A model generated the notes under the pieces. The model worked only from the letters and a program-made list of their open reading frames with translations. It searched no databases and was not told the DNA's origin. Made by a program: the position numbers and the translations under genes. A stretch of 64,000 nt of DNA from JAFGDH01 sp964441265 (lineage in GTDB: Archaea > Aenigmatarchaeota > Aenigmatarchaeia > QMZP01 > QMZT01), in the NCBI GenBank assembly GCA_964441265.1, contig CAYYKJ010000004.1, positions 1 through 64,000 of the forward strand, given 5' to 3'. Positions 16,954 to 25,019 of the stretch are shown piece after piece; position 1 is the stretch's first letter, and every line of letters begins with the position of its first letter.

Positions 16954-18741
16954 TCACTTCGGATTACTCCTTAGAGACTTTAAGAATTCTTTGCCACCAA
17001 TAATCTTATAACTGGGTCCAAATGATTTCACTATAACCCTGTCTGGCTTCAATGAATGAGCAAAATTATCAACATGTGGAGCGGCAACTATTAAAGTAAT
17101 ACCATATTTTTTAACAAATTTTCTCACATTATCTGCTATAATTGAAGATGTAATAGGATCAATAGTACTTAAAAATTCATCCGCTACCCATACATTTGAT
17201 TTTGAATGAATTAGATTAGAAAGCATAGCCCTATATTGTTGACCTTTACTAAGTTCATCGAACTTCCTTAAATATATGTAAGCTTCTGATAACCCAGACT
17301 TGTTAAGAAGGTAAATAGAATCATATACGTTATCTCCAATGATATCAATCAATGAATCTGAGTCTGGTAAAGGATCAAAATTATGCATTCTTAAATTTTT
17401 TGGAAAATATACAGCCCCCTTATGTGGTTCGATATGATTTTTTAGTAGATTAATGAAAGTCGTCTTCCCACTTCCAGAGGCGCCACAAATCAATATTATC
17501 TCTCTTGGTCTAATATCCAAATTGAAATTGCTGAAAATAGTTGTTTTCAAATTTTCAGGAGATATTCCAAAAGAACCTGAAACAATATTTGTCTTTTTTG
17601 TTTTTTCAATATCAGAAACAAATTCAAAGGATACATTTCTGAATTTAATAGGAGTTTTAATTGGTTCAATAGGATAATTAAATTCGTATTTATTGTTTTT
17701 AATTCCTAATTTCTTAGCTCTTCTTTGTAGAAAGGTTTCTGACTTATTATTCAAACCTTTCATGTATGTGGGCTTTGGAAACCTCAGAATACCATTGAGA
17801 TTATTATAGTTATCTTCTAGTTCAGATAATTCGCTTTCTTCCAGATCTTCAAAGTATCTTTTTATATCACCAACTTTATTTCCAATTTTATGTTTCGCAT
17901 TTCTGACATACCCCAGCTGCATATCAAACAATGATTTGAAATTCTTTCTTTGAAGTATTTCCCCTTTCTTTATTCTTTTTGAATTTTTTATTAAGTATTC
18001 TAAATCTTTCTTAACCCTTTTCAGATTTCCCTCAGTGTCTCCTATATATGTCATTCCAGAACGTTCTGGGAAAGGTATAAATTTGAGCATATCAGCAACC
18101 ATATCAATGAAAATTGGTTTATAATTACCAATCTGCCAATGTTTTTTTGAGTATTCAAAAGAATTTTGAACTAATTGTTTACCGATTCCAAGTCCTCTGA
18201 ACTCTGGGTGGACAACTACTCTAGCAATTCTACAAATAGTATTTATATATTTTTTTGCCGTATCACTGTTCCATTTTTCCCATGAAATCTTGCCATAAGA
18301 AAAATTTGAACTAAGTATTTCAGAACGAGCTTTGTTGAATAAAGTAGAACTGGCAATTTGAACATAGCCGAGAACTGTAGGAAAAAGATCATTATTGGAT
18401 TTTACAATTAACACACTTCTTCTTCCAAAAATACCATTGCGTCTGTAATGAAAACTTGAAAGCTGTTTAAACGCTTTGTACTCCTTTTTATCTGTGATTT
18501 CTTTAATAATTATTCTATATTTTTTTACTCCCACCTTAATGCTAGAAAATTTCTTATATGGGGGGTGTATTTGAGCAAGTCCGTTTTTGCATAAAACAAA
18601 TACTTTATTCCCTCTGAATAACAATTTATCATCTTCACCAACGCATGCATATCTATGAAGAAACAATTTTTTTCCGTTTTGTGTCTTGATAACTCTTTTA
18701 TCTCCTTTTATTTTGGTAGACTTCACAGTAGACTGTCCCAT
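16954..18741 (-). CDS. GNAT acetyltransferase-ABC ATPase fusion (COG2401-like)
   Basis: This 595-aa protein combines a GNAT domain (about residues 70-230, with acetyl-CoA loop ARVVVHPEFRGLGIGKQL) and a C-terminal ABC-type ATPase: Walker A ICGASGSGKTTF near 422, signature ELSKGQQYRAML near 500, and VWVADEFLS as Walker B near 520. This matches the family described as ABC-type ATPase fused to a predicted acetyltransferase. It has no membrane segments, so it is not a transporter subunit. It is the first gene of the DISARM-like operon, 4 nt before DrmA, which suggests a sensor or modifier. It is not a recognised DISARM component. Confidence 0.8.
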   Translation of the reverse strand: MGQSTVKSTKIKGDKRVIKTQNGKKLFLHRYACVGEDDKLLFRGNKVFVLCKNGLAQIHPPYKKFSSIKVGVKKYRIIIKEITDKKEYKAFKQLSSFHYRRNGIFGRRSVLIVKSNNDLFPTVLGYVQIASSTLFNKARSEILSSNFSYGKISWEKWNSDTAKKYINTICRIARVVVHPEFRGLGIGKQLVQNSFEYSKKHWQIGNYKPIFIDMVADMLKFIPFPERSGMTYIGDTEGNLKRVKKDLEYLIKNSKRIKKGEILQRKNFKSLFDMQLGYVRNAKHKIGNKVGDIKRYFEDLEESELSELEDNYNNLNGILRFPKPTYMKGLNNKSETFLQRRAKKLGIKNNKYEFNYPIEPIKTPIKFRNVSFEFVSDIEKTKKTNIVSGSFGISPENLKTTIFSNFNLDIRPREIILICGASGSGKTTFINLLKNHIEPHKGAVYFPKNLRMHNFDPLPDSDSLIDIIGDNVYDSIYLLNKSGLSEAYIYLRKFDELSKGQQYRAMLSNLIHSKSNVWVADEFLSTIDPITSSIIADNVRKFVKKYGITLIVAAPHVDNFAHSLKPDRVIVKSFGPSYKIIGGKEFLKSLRSNPK

Positions 18742-18864
18742 ATTACAATTATTTCATTTTAGAAATAAAAAAGGAGAACCTCACAGTTCCCCTTTAATCC
18801 CTCCCTTTATGTGGGCTCGCTCCATCCGCAATCCTGAGGGCTTACAGTATTCCCGCTCGCCTCT

Positions 18865-19278
18865 CTATGCAAAGCTGGTTAGCGCCAACTGATTGTGACG
18901 CTCAGCGTATTCGACGACTGTCTGTGTGTCGACGTCCCCAACGCTCCTGAAAGTGCCGTTCCTTCCCCAGAAAGATCCGCGGGGATAGCGTTTTCTGAAG
19001 TTCGGGATTATTCTGAAGAACGCAAACGAAGAGGCGCCTTTGAGGTACTTGAAAGCCTTGCTCGGAGACATGTCCGGGTGCATTGATGCAACCATGTGTA
19101 TGTGGTCTTCCGCGATCGCAAGGCTTATTATTTTTATATGGTGCCTCTTCGCTATCTGCATGAGGACATCCCTGCAGACATATTTATGCCAGCGTCTTCT
19201 AAACATTTTATAGCGGCACTTCGTTACGAGAACGAAGTGGAACGTCGACTCTCCGTACTTATGGCTAAAGAAATCCAT
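18865..19278 (-). CDS. tnpA: IS200-family Y1 transposase TnpA
   Basis: The 137-aa HUH/Y1 single-strand transposase cuts and rejoins hairpin ends as single-stranded DNA. The family pattern is clear: HFVLVTKCRYKMF near the N-terminus, HUH motif in AEDHIHMVASMHP (His-Ile-His, about residues 58-60), KAFKYLKGASSFAFF, and the catalytic Tyr in VVEYAERHNQ near the C-terminus. Length is normal and the frame is intact, so it may be active. Expression is probably held down by the hairpin leader upstream. Confidence 0.92.
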   Translation of the reverse strand: MDFFSHKYGESTFHFVLVTKCRYKMFRRRWHKYVCRDVLMQIAKRHHIKIISLAIAEDHIHMVASMHPDMSPSKAFKYLKGASSFAFFRIIPNFRKRYPRGSFWGRNGTFRSVGDVDTQTVVEYAERHNQLALTSFA

Positions 19279-19293
19279 GCTTCCACGTCCTTA

Positions 19294-19342
19294 AAGGACG
19301 GCCTGATAGCTGGCCAACCGGTAATTGGCCAGCGCCGTCCTT
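19294..19342 (-). promoter_or_regulatory. Structured 5' leader of tnpA (nested hairpins)
   Basis: AAGGACGGC (19294-19302) pairs with GCCGTCCTT (19334-19342) around an inner hairpin in which TGGCCA occurs twice (19311, 19326). It lies 16 nt upstream of the tnpA start on the transcribed strand. IS200 leaders are known to carry stem-loops that block read-through transcription and ribosome access; this arrangement fits that role. Confidence 0.5.
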
Positions 19343-19373
19343 TTTTATTCTTGTTTTGACAAAAAAATAGTTC

Positions 19374-19413
19374 GCAATTCATCCACCAGCTAAAGCTGGT
19401 AGGAATTCTTGCT
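19374..19413. repeat. IS200/IS605-like palindrome (copy 5)
   Basis: GCAATTCATCC is followed by the hairpin ACCAGCTAAAGCTGGT and AGGAATTCTTGCT. Its flanks match copy 4. It lies on the upstream side of tnpA, where a subterminal hairpin of the left end is expected, so it links the scattered copies 1-4 to this transposase family. Confidence 0.6.
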
Positions 19414-19444
19414 TAGCGGGTATTAAAATGTTTTAATCATTTCA

Positions 19445-20605
19445 GTGATTATCGTATTTTGGAAAAATATTCCAAATTACAAAAAAAATAAGCTAAAAAG
19501 TATCTTTTGCAAAATAATTAATATGCATGAGGATTTTGGGTACTTACACGAAATAATCACGAATGGGGTCATTATTTCTAAGAAAATAGTAAAAGCAAGG
19601 GAACGTAATGACAGGGTTCGCACATTCGCTTTAACAATATCGAATTTAGCAACAGATAAAAGGAACAAGCTGAAAGTTGATGACCCATTTCTAAAGTCTC
19701 TAGTTAGTATATCTCACGACTCCAAGCCATCAAACAAAAACCTAAATGAATTCGTTAAGAAAATAGAGGGATGTGTTTCCCAATACAATAAAAGGGAATC
19801 AAGAGCGCTCAGGGAAAGTATTACAGAACTCTTTGAAGATTACTTTATTTTGGCGATGTTAGCGAATCAAATGAGATTTGATGTAATTGACTACGATGTT
19901 TTCAAAAAGATAAAGAATTCTGGTAGTCTTGGTAGTAGCCATTCGGCTTTGTTGGATTCTTTCTTGTCCCTACAAAAAAAGAAAATGAATGCATCAATTG
20001 TTGATGGGATAGCAAAATCCTTTTCTAACATTAATGATTCCCCATTTCTTGAAATGGTTGCATACCTTTCTCATGCACTTGCCCAGAAGTTCCCAGACTA
20101 TAAGGCAAAGTTGTTATTTGAACATTATAGAAGCCTCAAGAAACTGGTTCCGAATTACAGCATTGTTACAAAGCGAACAACCGATAGAGTTTTGACATCC
20201 TACTTTGTATTGGGGATAATACTCTTTTCGTGCGGGTACTCCAAGTCATTAAGGCTATCAAAAGAGGAGACGAACAATTACTTAGAGGAAACCATAAAGA
20301 TCCCAATGCTATCAACACAGATTAATAATTTTTTTGATGAAGTGAGTTCTATCAAAAAATGGAGAGTATCGATAAAGCTTTCTTATCTTGTACTAATAGA
20401 CATCTTCCTTTTGGTGGTGTCCAAATTTTATGATATACACATTGATATTATCAAATTATCGGTCTGGTATGGTGTGCCTCTACCTATTGAGGCTTCGGGC
20501 TTGCAGATACCATTACTTTTTGGAATCGGGATAGTAATAGCCATTGAAATACTAATAAAAGTCTTAAAGACGAAAAGAGAATTAATAAAAAGAATATCAG
20601 GATAG
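19445..20605 (+). CDS. Protein with C-terminal membrane hairpin, candidate effector of short Argonaute
   Basis: A 386-aa protein from a GTG start; an ATG at 19523 would give 360 aa. The first ~300 residues are soluble, charged and helical with no family I recognise. The last ~80 hold two hydrophobic segments: LSYLVLIDIFLLVVSKF (about 310-326) and PLLFGIGIVIAIEILIKVL (about 354-372), then a basic tail. It ends 7 nt before the Argonaute-like gene, so the two form an operon. A soluble region plus a C-terminal pair of membrane helices recalls Aga2, the toxic membrane effector of the Sulfolobus islandicus short-Argonaute system, which depolarises the cell on infection. Homology to Aga2 itself is not shown here. 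Confidence 0.65.
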   Translation: MIIVFWKNIPNYKKNKLKSIFCKIINMHEDFGYLHEIITNGVIISKKIVKARERNDRVRTFALTISNLATDKRNKLKVDDPFLKSLVSISHDSKPSNKNLNEFVKKIEGCVSQYNKRESRALRESITELFEDYFILAMLANQMRFDVIDYDVFKKIKNSGSLGSSHSALLDSFLSLQKKKMNASIVDGIAKSFSNINDSPFLEMVAYLSHALAQKFPDYKAKLLFEHYRSLKKLVPNYSIVTKRTTDRVLTSYFVLGIILFSCGYSKSLRLSKEETNNYLEETIKIPMLSTQINNFFDEVSSIKKWRVSIKLSYLVLIDIFLLVVSKFYDIHIDIIKLSVWYGVPLPIEASGLQIPLLFGIGIVIAIEILIKVLKTKRELIKRISG

Positions 20606-20612
20606 GACGAAT

Positions 20613-22226
20613 ATGGCTATTCAGACCACCCTGTATGTGGCAGATGTGGATTCATTTAACCTTAGTTCTCACGCGGATTTGAAGAACGCTATATGGAAGC
20701 AGATGAAGGATAGGTTCTCTGATGGAAGCATAAAATTCGTTGAAAATACTGTTAAAAGGGGGAAAAGGGAGTTTGAATACAAGAAAATACTATATGGTGA
20801 CACTGAGATATACATCACACTCAGACAGGTTGGCTATCCAAAAAAGCTATTACTCACATTCTTTTTGGTAGGCAGGGATGCAAAACGTTGGGGCAAAGAT
20901 ATTAACAAAAAGAAGGCAACGTCAGCCCTAAATTTTTGCAGTTCCGTTATAGGGAATGATGTTGAGTTCTCGGACGGCAATAACAAATTACTTTTCAAAA
21001 AGATTGATGTGGATGATAGTTCTGTCATTGACATATCCCAGTGGGTATTGGATATCAATTATCGTGAGCCTCCCGAGACCGTAAACTATAAAGATTATTT
21101 TTCAAATGCACATCGAGAATACAGAAAGATAATGGATGGATTCAAGAAAAAGGGCTTAAGGTTTTGTGTATATGCCCCTCCTGAAGAAAGGGATAAAAAG
21201 TTTGTTAAAAAGGTAGAAAAGTTTCTTTCGGATTTCGGAAAAGTTCATAGTTGCCGCCCACATACAATGAGCCAAGACGACTACACCTCAATGGATGAGA
21301 GCAGAAGAGAGGGTACACTGTATATTTTTACAGGAAGGAGTAGATTCAAATATACCTATGTGAAGATAAAGCTTTTCTTCGATGAAAAGGAATTCCCTAC
21401 ACAGTTCGTTATGGAAGAAACAATGAATAAAATTACCAGACCGTTCTTGGGAGTCTGTGCAAACATTATCTTGGAAATGACACATAAAATTGAAGAACGC
21501 ACTCCTATTGAGCTAAAAATACCTCAAAATGTAAATGTCGGGGACGGATTCCTTTGTATATCCGATGTAAAGGTAGAAGAAAAAAATATGTTGGGTGCCC
21601 TCTTTACCGTATCAAGAGGAGGTAATACAAAAGAGGTTATACAGATATACAAGGATGTAGAGTATCAGCTTAGAAAGGAAGATGACAAAAAAAAGATATC
21701 GATGACAGATGATAATGCCAGAGTTTTGGCTGAAAAAATATCGGTCTTAATTGGGAAGAAGGTAACAGTTGATGTCATACTAACACGACAATGGAAAGAA
21801 GAAAACCTTAAGAGCTTTATAAAATTTGCTTATAAGAACGGAGTGGAGATATCCAACATATACTATATCTCTTCAAAGACCGCAAGGTTCATAGATTCCT
21901 CGATTTTTGATGAAGCAAACATTTCAAAGCACATTTTCCACAAGGTAACTGACAAGGTCGTATTTCTTAGGACTTCTTCCCAGCTCAGAATATTCCCGAA
22001 TCTATCGCAGTTATTCATCGAAAAGGTTTATCCATTTGATGGAAAAATTGAAGAAGGGGACCTACAGAAGATACTTTGGCTTGTAAAGAAAAGAACCTAT
22101 AGAATACAGGAATATGGGGTAGTCAAGCTCCCAGAACCTCTTAAAATCTTTGATAATGTGAGGAAACTCGCCCTTGATAAAGGGGACACAGCAAAACGTG
22201 AAATAAAGCTGAAATATCTAATCTAA
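20613..22226 (+). CDS. Short Argonaute-like protein (MID-PIWI)
   Basis: The 537-aa protein has a C-terminal ~350 residues that I align by eye with archaeal Piwi/short Argonautes. The MID region runs from about residue 180. The 5'-phosphate pocket is Tyr247-x3-Lys251, Gln264 in FPTQFV and Lys292 in EMTHKIEERTPIEL; this matches the Y-K-Q-K set and the IPSQF...LGGKPW block of Archaeoglobus Piwi. The PIWI end (VKKRTYRI, then VKLPEPLKIFDNVRKLA, 491-520) matches the family's terminal helix. One Asp (ISDVK, 317) sits where the first catalytic Asp would be, but I see no full DEDX tetrad, so slicing is probably lost. No PAZ domain is evident; the N-terminal ~180 residues are unassigned. Confidence 0.72.
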   Translation: MAIQTTLYVADVDSFNLSSHADLKNAIWKQMKDRFSDGSIKFVENTVKRGKREFEYKKILYGDTEIYITLRQVGYPKKLLLTFFLVGRDAKRWGKDINKKKATSALNFCSSVIGNDVEFSDGNNKLLFKKIDVDDSSVIDISQWVLDINYREPPETVNYKDYFSNAHREYRKIMDGFKKKGLRFCVYAPPEERDKKFVKKVEKFLSDFGKVHSCRPHTMSQDDYTSMDESRREGTLYIFTGRSRFKYTYVKIKLFFDEKEFPTQFVMEETMNKITRPFLGVCANIILEMTHKIEERTPIELKIPQNVNVGDGFLCISDVKVEEKNMLGALFTVSRGGNTKEVIQIYKDVEYQLRKEDDKKKISMTDDNARVLAEKISVLIGKKVTVDVILTRQWKEENLKSFIKFAYKNGVEISNIYYISSKTARFIDSSIFDEANISKHIFHKVTDKVVFLRTSSQLRIFPNLSQLFIEKVYPFDGKIEEGDLQKILWLVKKRTYRIQEYGVVKLPEPLKIFDNVRKLALDKGDTAKREIKLKYLI

Positions 22227-22307
22227 AATTATTTGTGTTACCAACATCTCTCCGACGACACCACTACTGTATGTTTTTCTAAAAACTTCATAAAATCTAA
22301 CCCAGCA

Positions 22308-22436
22308 TCAATAACTCCAACTATTGCTCTTTTTATTACCCAAAATCCTATCCCGTATCGCCAGCCAAACCAAAATGTAAATGTAAACCGAGCCCCCGAT
22401 GAGATACGCCACCAGGATCTTCTCTAGGGGCGACAT
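22308..22436 (-). CDS. Small single-pass membrane peptide
   Basis: A 42-aa open frame starting MSPLEKILVAYLIGGSVYIY and continuing through a hydrophobic ILVWLAI stretch into a basic, Asn/Ser-rich tail. It lies in the 393-bp gap after the Argonaute-like gene, on the opposite strand. A second short frame ending LRNIEEAMRAGSGDE closes just upstream of this ATG, hinting at a small two-gene unit. It resembles the 56-aa membrane ORF before vsr. The rest of the gap has only AT-rich promoter-like sequence. Function is unknown and coding status is uncertain. Confidence 0.35.
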   Translation of the reverse strand: MSPLEKILVAYLIGGSVYIYILVWLAIRDRILGNKKSNSWSY

Positions 22437-22619
22437 AATCATTCATCCCCCGATCCCGCGCGCATCGCTTCCTCAATGTTCCTCAGGCTCTTCAGGATCT
22501 GCCTGAGGAAGGCGGTTTGGGCGTTCATGGTTTATGATTGTCTGGGATGCCTTATAAATGTTACTAATTATCAATTAATTATCAATAATTAATCATTTAA
22601 GCCGTAACCAATTCTTTAT

Positions 22620-22874
22620 ATGAATTGGGAACTCCTATCCTTTATTCTGAGCAGCGAAAAGCGCGTAAAAGTCATAAAAATTCTCAAGACCCCCAATGTA
22701 CCAAGCCGGATTTCGAAAGAAACTGGCATAAGCAAGGCCCACACGACGAGGATTCTAAAGAAATTTGAAGAGAAAGGTCTCGTCGAGTGCAAAACGCCCC
22801 AGAAAAGAAAAGGTAAAGTATATGTTCTAACGGAAAAGGGCAAAGGGATAAGAAAGGAAATGCTCAAAAAATAA
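22620..22874 (+). CDS. Winged-helix transcriptional regulator
   Basis: The 84-aa protein is almost entirely a MarR/ArsR-like winged helix: VKVIKILKTPNVPSRISKET (turn helix), GISKAHTTRILKKFEEKGLV (recognition helix) and a GKVYVLTEKGKGIRKEM wing. A TATA-like AT-rich stretch with repeated AATTAAT/AATTATC lies about 30-60 nt upstream. It has no sensor domain. It converges with the membrane protease gene and ends 13 bp from it. Target unknown; autoregulation is plausible. Confidence 0.8.
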   Translation: MNWELLSFILSSEKRVKVIKILKTPNVPSRISKETGISKAHTTRILKKFEEKGLVECKTPQKRKGKVYVLTEKGKGIRKEMLKK

Positions 22875-22887
22875 CAGTATTCGTTTT

Positions 22888-23397
22888 TCACTCATTGTCA
22901 TGGGACATGACAAATTCAGCCAATCCATTCAATTCTTTCCAATACCCAAAAACCCAAACAACAACCATACCCAGAACAACAGCAACAGACAACCAAAAGA
23001 AACTAGGCACCTCAGCGGCAAGAATGGTGAAATCGTTCTGTCTGTGAAGAATATTCGAGAAAAAGTAATTTCCCAATGTATCCGCCAGGGCAACGTGAGG
23101 GATTAATTTCATTATGATGTTGCTCCTTCTCAGAAAAAGAAAGCCGGCAAGAACGACCAAATCAAAGATGTACGGTGCTATGAGAACCAGGAATCTGCCG
23201 GCCTGGCCGATGTGTTCAATACCCATACAGGGCGCACTTGGTTTTATTCCCACGAAAGTATATGCCGGACTTCCGCCCTGCAGTAAACACGCCAGGGCAT
23301 GCATGGACTCGTGAATGAAAAACGTCCACAGAATAAACATCACGACAAAAATCAGCGTGTACTTCAGCAGGGCGATGTACTGCTTTCTAGGATACAT
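22888..23397 (-). CDS. Membrane M50-like zinc metalloprotease
   Basis: The 169-aa membrane protein has four or five hydrophobic segments. The first ends in the zinc-protease motif HESMHALA (HExxH, about residues 28-32). ALADTLGNYF near residue 105 could carry the third metal ligand Asp. Site-2-type proteases cut transmembrane substrates within the bilayer. This one is short and lacks PDZ domains, like other compact archaeal M50-type proteins. It has its own start after an AT-rich promoter region. The substrate is unknown. Confidence 0.65.
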   Translation of the reverse strand: MYPRKQYIALLKYTLIFVVMFILWTFFIHESMHALACLLQGGSPAYTFVGIKPSAPCMGIEHIGQAGRFLVLIAPYIFDLVVLAGFLFLRRSNIIMKLIPHVALADTLGNYFFSNILHRQNDFTILAAEVPSFFWLSVAVVLGMVVVWVFGYWKELNGLAEFVMSHDNE

Positions 23398-23423
23398 AAT
23401 GTTGAGTTGGATTTTGGGCTTAA

Positions 23424-23493
23424 ATCACTCATCCCCGCTCTCCAAAACTAAAGGCAATTCTCTTTTTTGAGCATTTCGAGGCGTTCGGAATGA
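23424..23493. repeat. Degenerate copy of the zinc-ribbon gene 3' end
   Basis: The piece resembles 24650-24719: TTAAATCA, then AAAGGCA, CTCTTTTT and GGCGTTCGGAATG in the same order. It carries a frame-damaged version of the HSERLE tail of the zinc-ribbon protein encoded at 24659-24961. The two copies flank the DUF4268 gene. Confidence 0.5.
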
Positions 23494-23494
23494 T

Positions 23495-23611
23495 TCACTT
23501 CTTCCTAGGTCTATCCCAATAAGGACTCTTGCATTTGGGACATACACGTGGTTTTTCTTTCTTGTCTCTGGGAACCCAGATATGTCCGCATCTTTCGCAT
23601 TTGTAAGTAAT
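23495..23611 (-). pseudogene. Small zinc-ribbon protein, 5' end disrupted
   Basis: The translated sequence contains YKCERCGHIWVPRDKKE and then CPKCKSPYWDRPRKK before a stop: a rubredoxin-like double CxxC zinc ribbon common as a ~40-60 aa archaeal protein. No ATG, GTG or TTG precedes it in frame. The first usable codon is ATT at the edge of a short sequence shared with the vsr leader. It therefore seems to have lost its start when the DUF4268 cassette was joined at this point. Confidence 0.55.
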
Positions 23612-23700
23612 GGTGGTTTTGCCTTGGTTGGAGAGAAGGAAGAAATAGATACTAATTGCTTAAAGGATCGATTTTTAAAGCCTTCAATGAATTAGTAAAT

Positions 23701-24657
23701 ATGGAAATTACTACTCCTGTTGGGAAAATCGAAAAGGTTCCATTAAGAAATATTTGGAAAAAGGAAGATAAGGATTTCACTCAATGGCTAGAAGAAAATG
23801 TCGAATATTTGAACGAAGTATTGGATTTTGATATAACAATAGAAAAAAGAGAGGAAAAAGTTGGAATATTTAAGGTAGATTTGATTGGTTCCGACAATTT
23901 TGGCAATAAACTTATTATTGAAAATCAACTTGAAAAAACAGACCATGACCATATGGGAAAAATAATTACATATTTAACTAATCTTGAAGCGAAGATAGCT
24001 ATTTGGATTACCAGTAATCCTATTAATGAACATATTAAAGCAATTGACTGGTTAAATGAAATTTCTCCGAATGATATCGCATTTTATCTGATAAGAATTG
24101 AAGCGATAAGAATTGAAAATCAACCTTTGGCCGCACCTTTATTTACAATAGTCAAAGGACCTAGCGAAGAATCAAAACAAATTGGAAATGAAAAGAAGGA
24201 ATATGCCCAAAGACATATATTAAGAAAGAAATTTTGGACATCACTTCTTGAGAAATCAAAAAATAGAACAAGACTACACTCTAATGTATCCCCCTGTATA
24301 TATTCTTGGCTCGGGACAGGAGCGAGAAAATCCGGAATAAGCTACAATTATGCTGTAACAAATAACTATGCAAGCTGTGAGGTATATCTTGACAGAGGAA
24401 AGGGGTACGAAGAGCCTAATATTAATAAAATTCGTTTTGATAAGTTATTCAAACAAAAAGACGAAATTGAAAAGGAATTTGGCGGAAAATTAATCTGGGA
24501 AAGATTAAATGATAGGAGAGCATCAAGGATTTCTTTCAGATTTGAGGGCGTTGGTTTAAAAGATGAGGATAAATGGGACTCACTCCAAGAGAAAATGATT
24601 GATGTAATGATTAGAATGGAAAAGACATTTAGAAAACCAATTAAACAATTAAATTAA
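23701..24657 (+). CDS. DUF4268 protein with PD-(D/E)XK-like N-terminus
   Basis: The 318-aa protein starts MEITTPVGKIEKVPLRNIW; an upstream in-frame start would add 15 residues. The N-terminal half has the nuclease-like pattern FKVDLIG...NKLIIENQLEKTDHDHMGK, with Asp and Glu-x-Gln in place of the D...ExK core. The HDH-GK-ITYL run and the C-terminal half (RKKFWTSLL to SRISFRFEG) match DUF4268-type proteins. These are often found beside restriction systems and are thought to be nucleases, but activity is untested. Its stop is 1 bp from the convergent zinc-ribbon gene. Confidence 0.75.
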   Translation: MEITTPVGKIEKVPLRNIWKKEDKDFTQWLEENVEYLNEVLDFDITIEKREEKVGIFKVDLIGSDNFGNKLIIENQLEKTDHDHMGKIITYLTNLEAKIAIWITSNPINEHIKAIDWLNEISPNDIAFYLIRIEAIRIENQPLAAPLFTIVKGPSEESKQIGNEKKEYAQRHILRKKFWTSLLEKSKNRTRLHSNVSPCIYSWLGTGARKSGISYNYAVTNNYASCEVYLDRGKGYEEPNINKIRFDKLFKQKDEIEKEFGGKLIWERLNDRRASRISFRFEGVGLKDEDKWDSLQEKMIDVMIRMEKTFRKPIKQLN

Positions 24658-24658
24658 A

Positions 24659-24961
24659 TCATTTACTTTTAATCACCAAAGGCAGACCCCTCTTTTTAAA
24701 TATTTCAAGGCGTTCGGAATGGGTTAGTGGTTTTCTTCCCTTCTCTAAAAATTCTTTTATTTCTCCCCCCTTCTTCCTGCAATTTGGACAGTTATTATTT
24801 ACTTCAAATCTTTCTGAATGATGAACTGGTATCCTCTTTACTTTACCAAATGCTCTGGCCGAATGATAACTATAATATTCTGAGGTCCTAGTGACATCTA
24901 TATTTCCTTTCTTGCAAAATGGACATTTTATAACTTCATTTTCGACTTTTGGTTTATCCAT
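24659..24961 (-). CDS. Zinc-ribbon protein
   Basis: The 100-aa protein has two CxxC pairs, CPFCKKGNIDV and CPNCRKKGGEI, around a Tyr/Ser/His-rich linker, and a basic tail with THSERLEIFKKRGLPLV. This is a small zinc ribbon of unknown role. It starts 59 bp after the type IIG gene in divergent orientation terms of spacing and reads the same way as that gene's neighbours. A damaged copy of its 3' end lies at 23424-23493. No catalytic residues are apparent. It may be a DNA-binding accessory. Confidence 0.6.
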   Translation of the reverse strand: MDKPKVENEVIKCPFCKKGNIDVTRTSEYYSYHSARAFGKVKRIPVHHSERFEVNNNCPNCRKKGGEIKEFLEKGRKPLTHSERLEIFKKRGLPLVIKSK

Positions 24962-25019
24962 ATTATTTCCTCTATTATTTTTTTCTCCGTCAAATTACGA
25001 TCCATCTTCCATTTTTTCA

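Larger units (their letters stand above)
18785..19413 (-). mobile_element. IS200-type insertion sequence (approximate limits)
   Basis: A single-gene IS200-like element: a Y1 transposase gene with a structured leader at 19294-19342 and palindrome copy 5 at 19374-19413 on the upstream (left-end) side. The downstream limit is uncertain. I place it near the GGGCTCGCTCCATCCGCAAT sequence after the transposase stop. No tnpB is present. The element separates the DISARM-like operon from the Argonaute operon. Confidence 0.55.
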
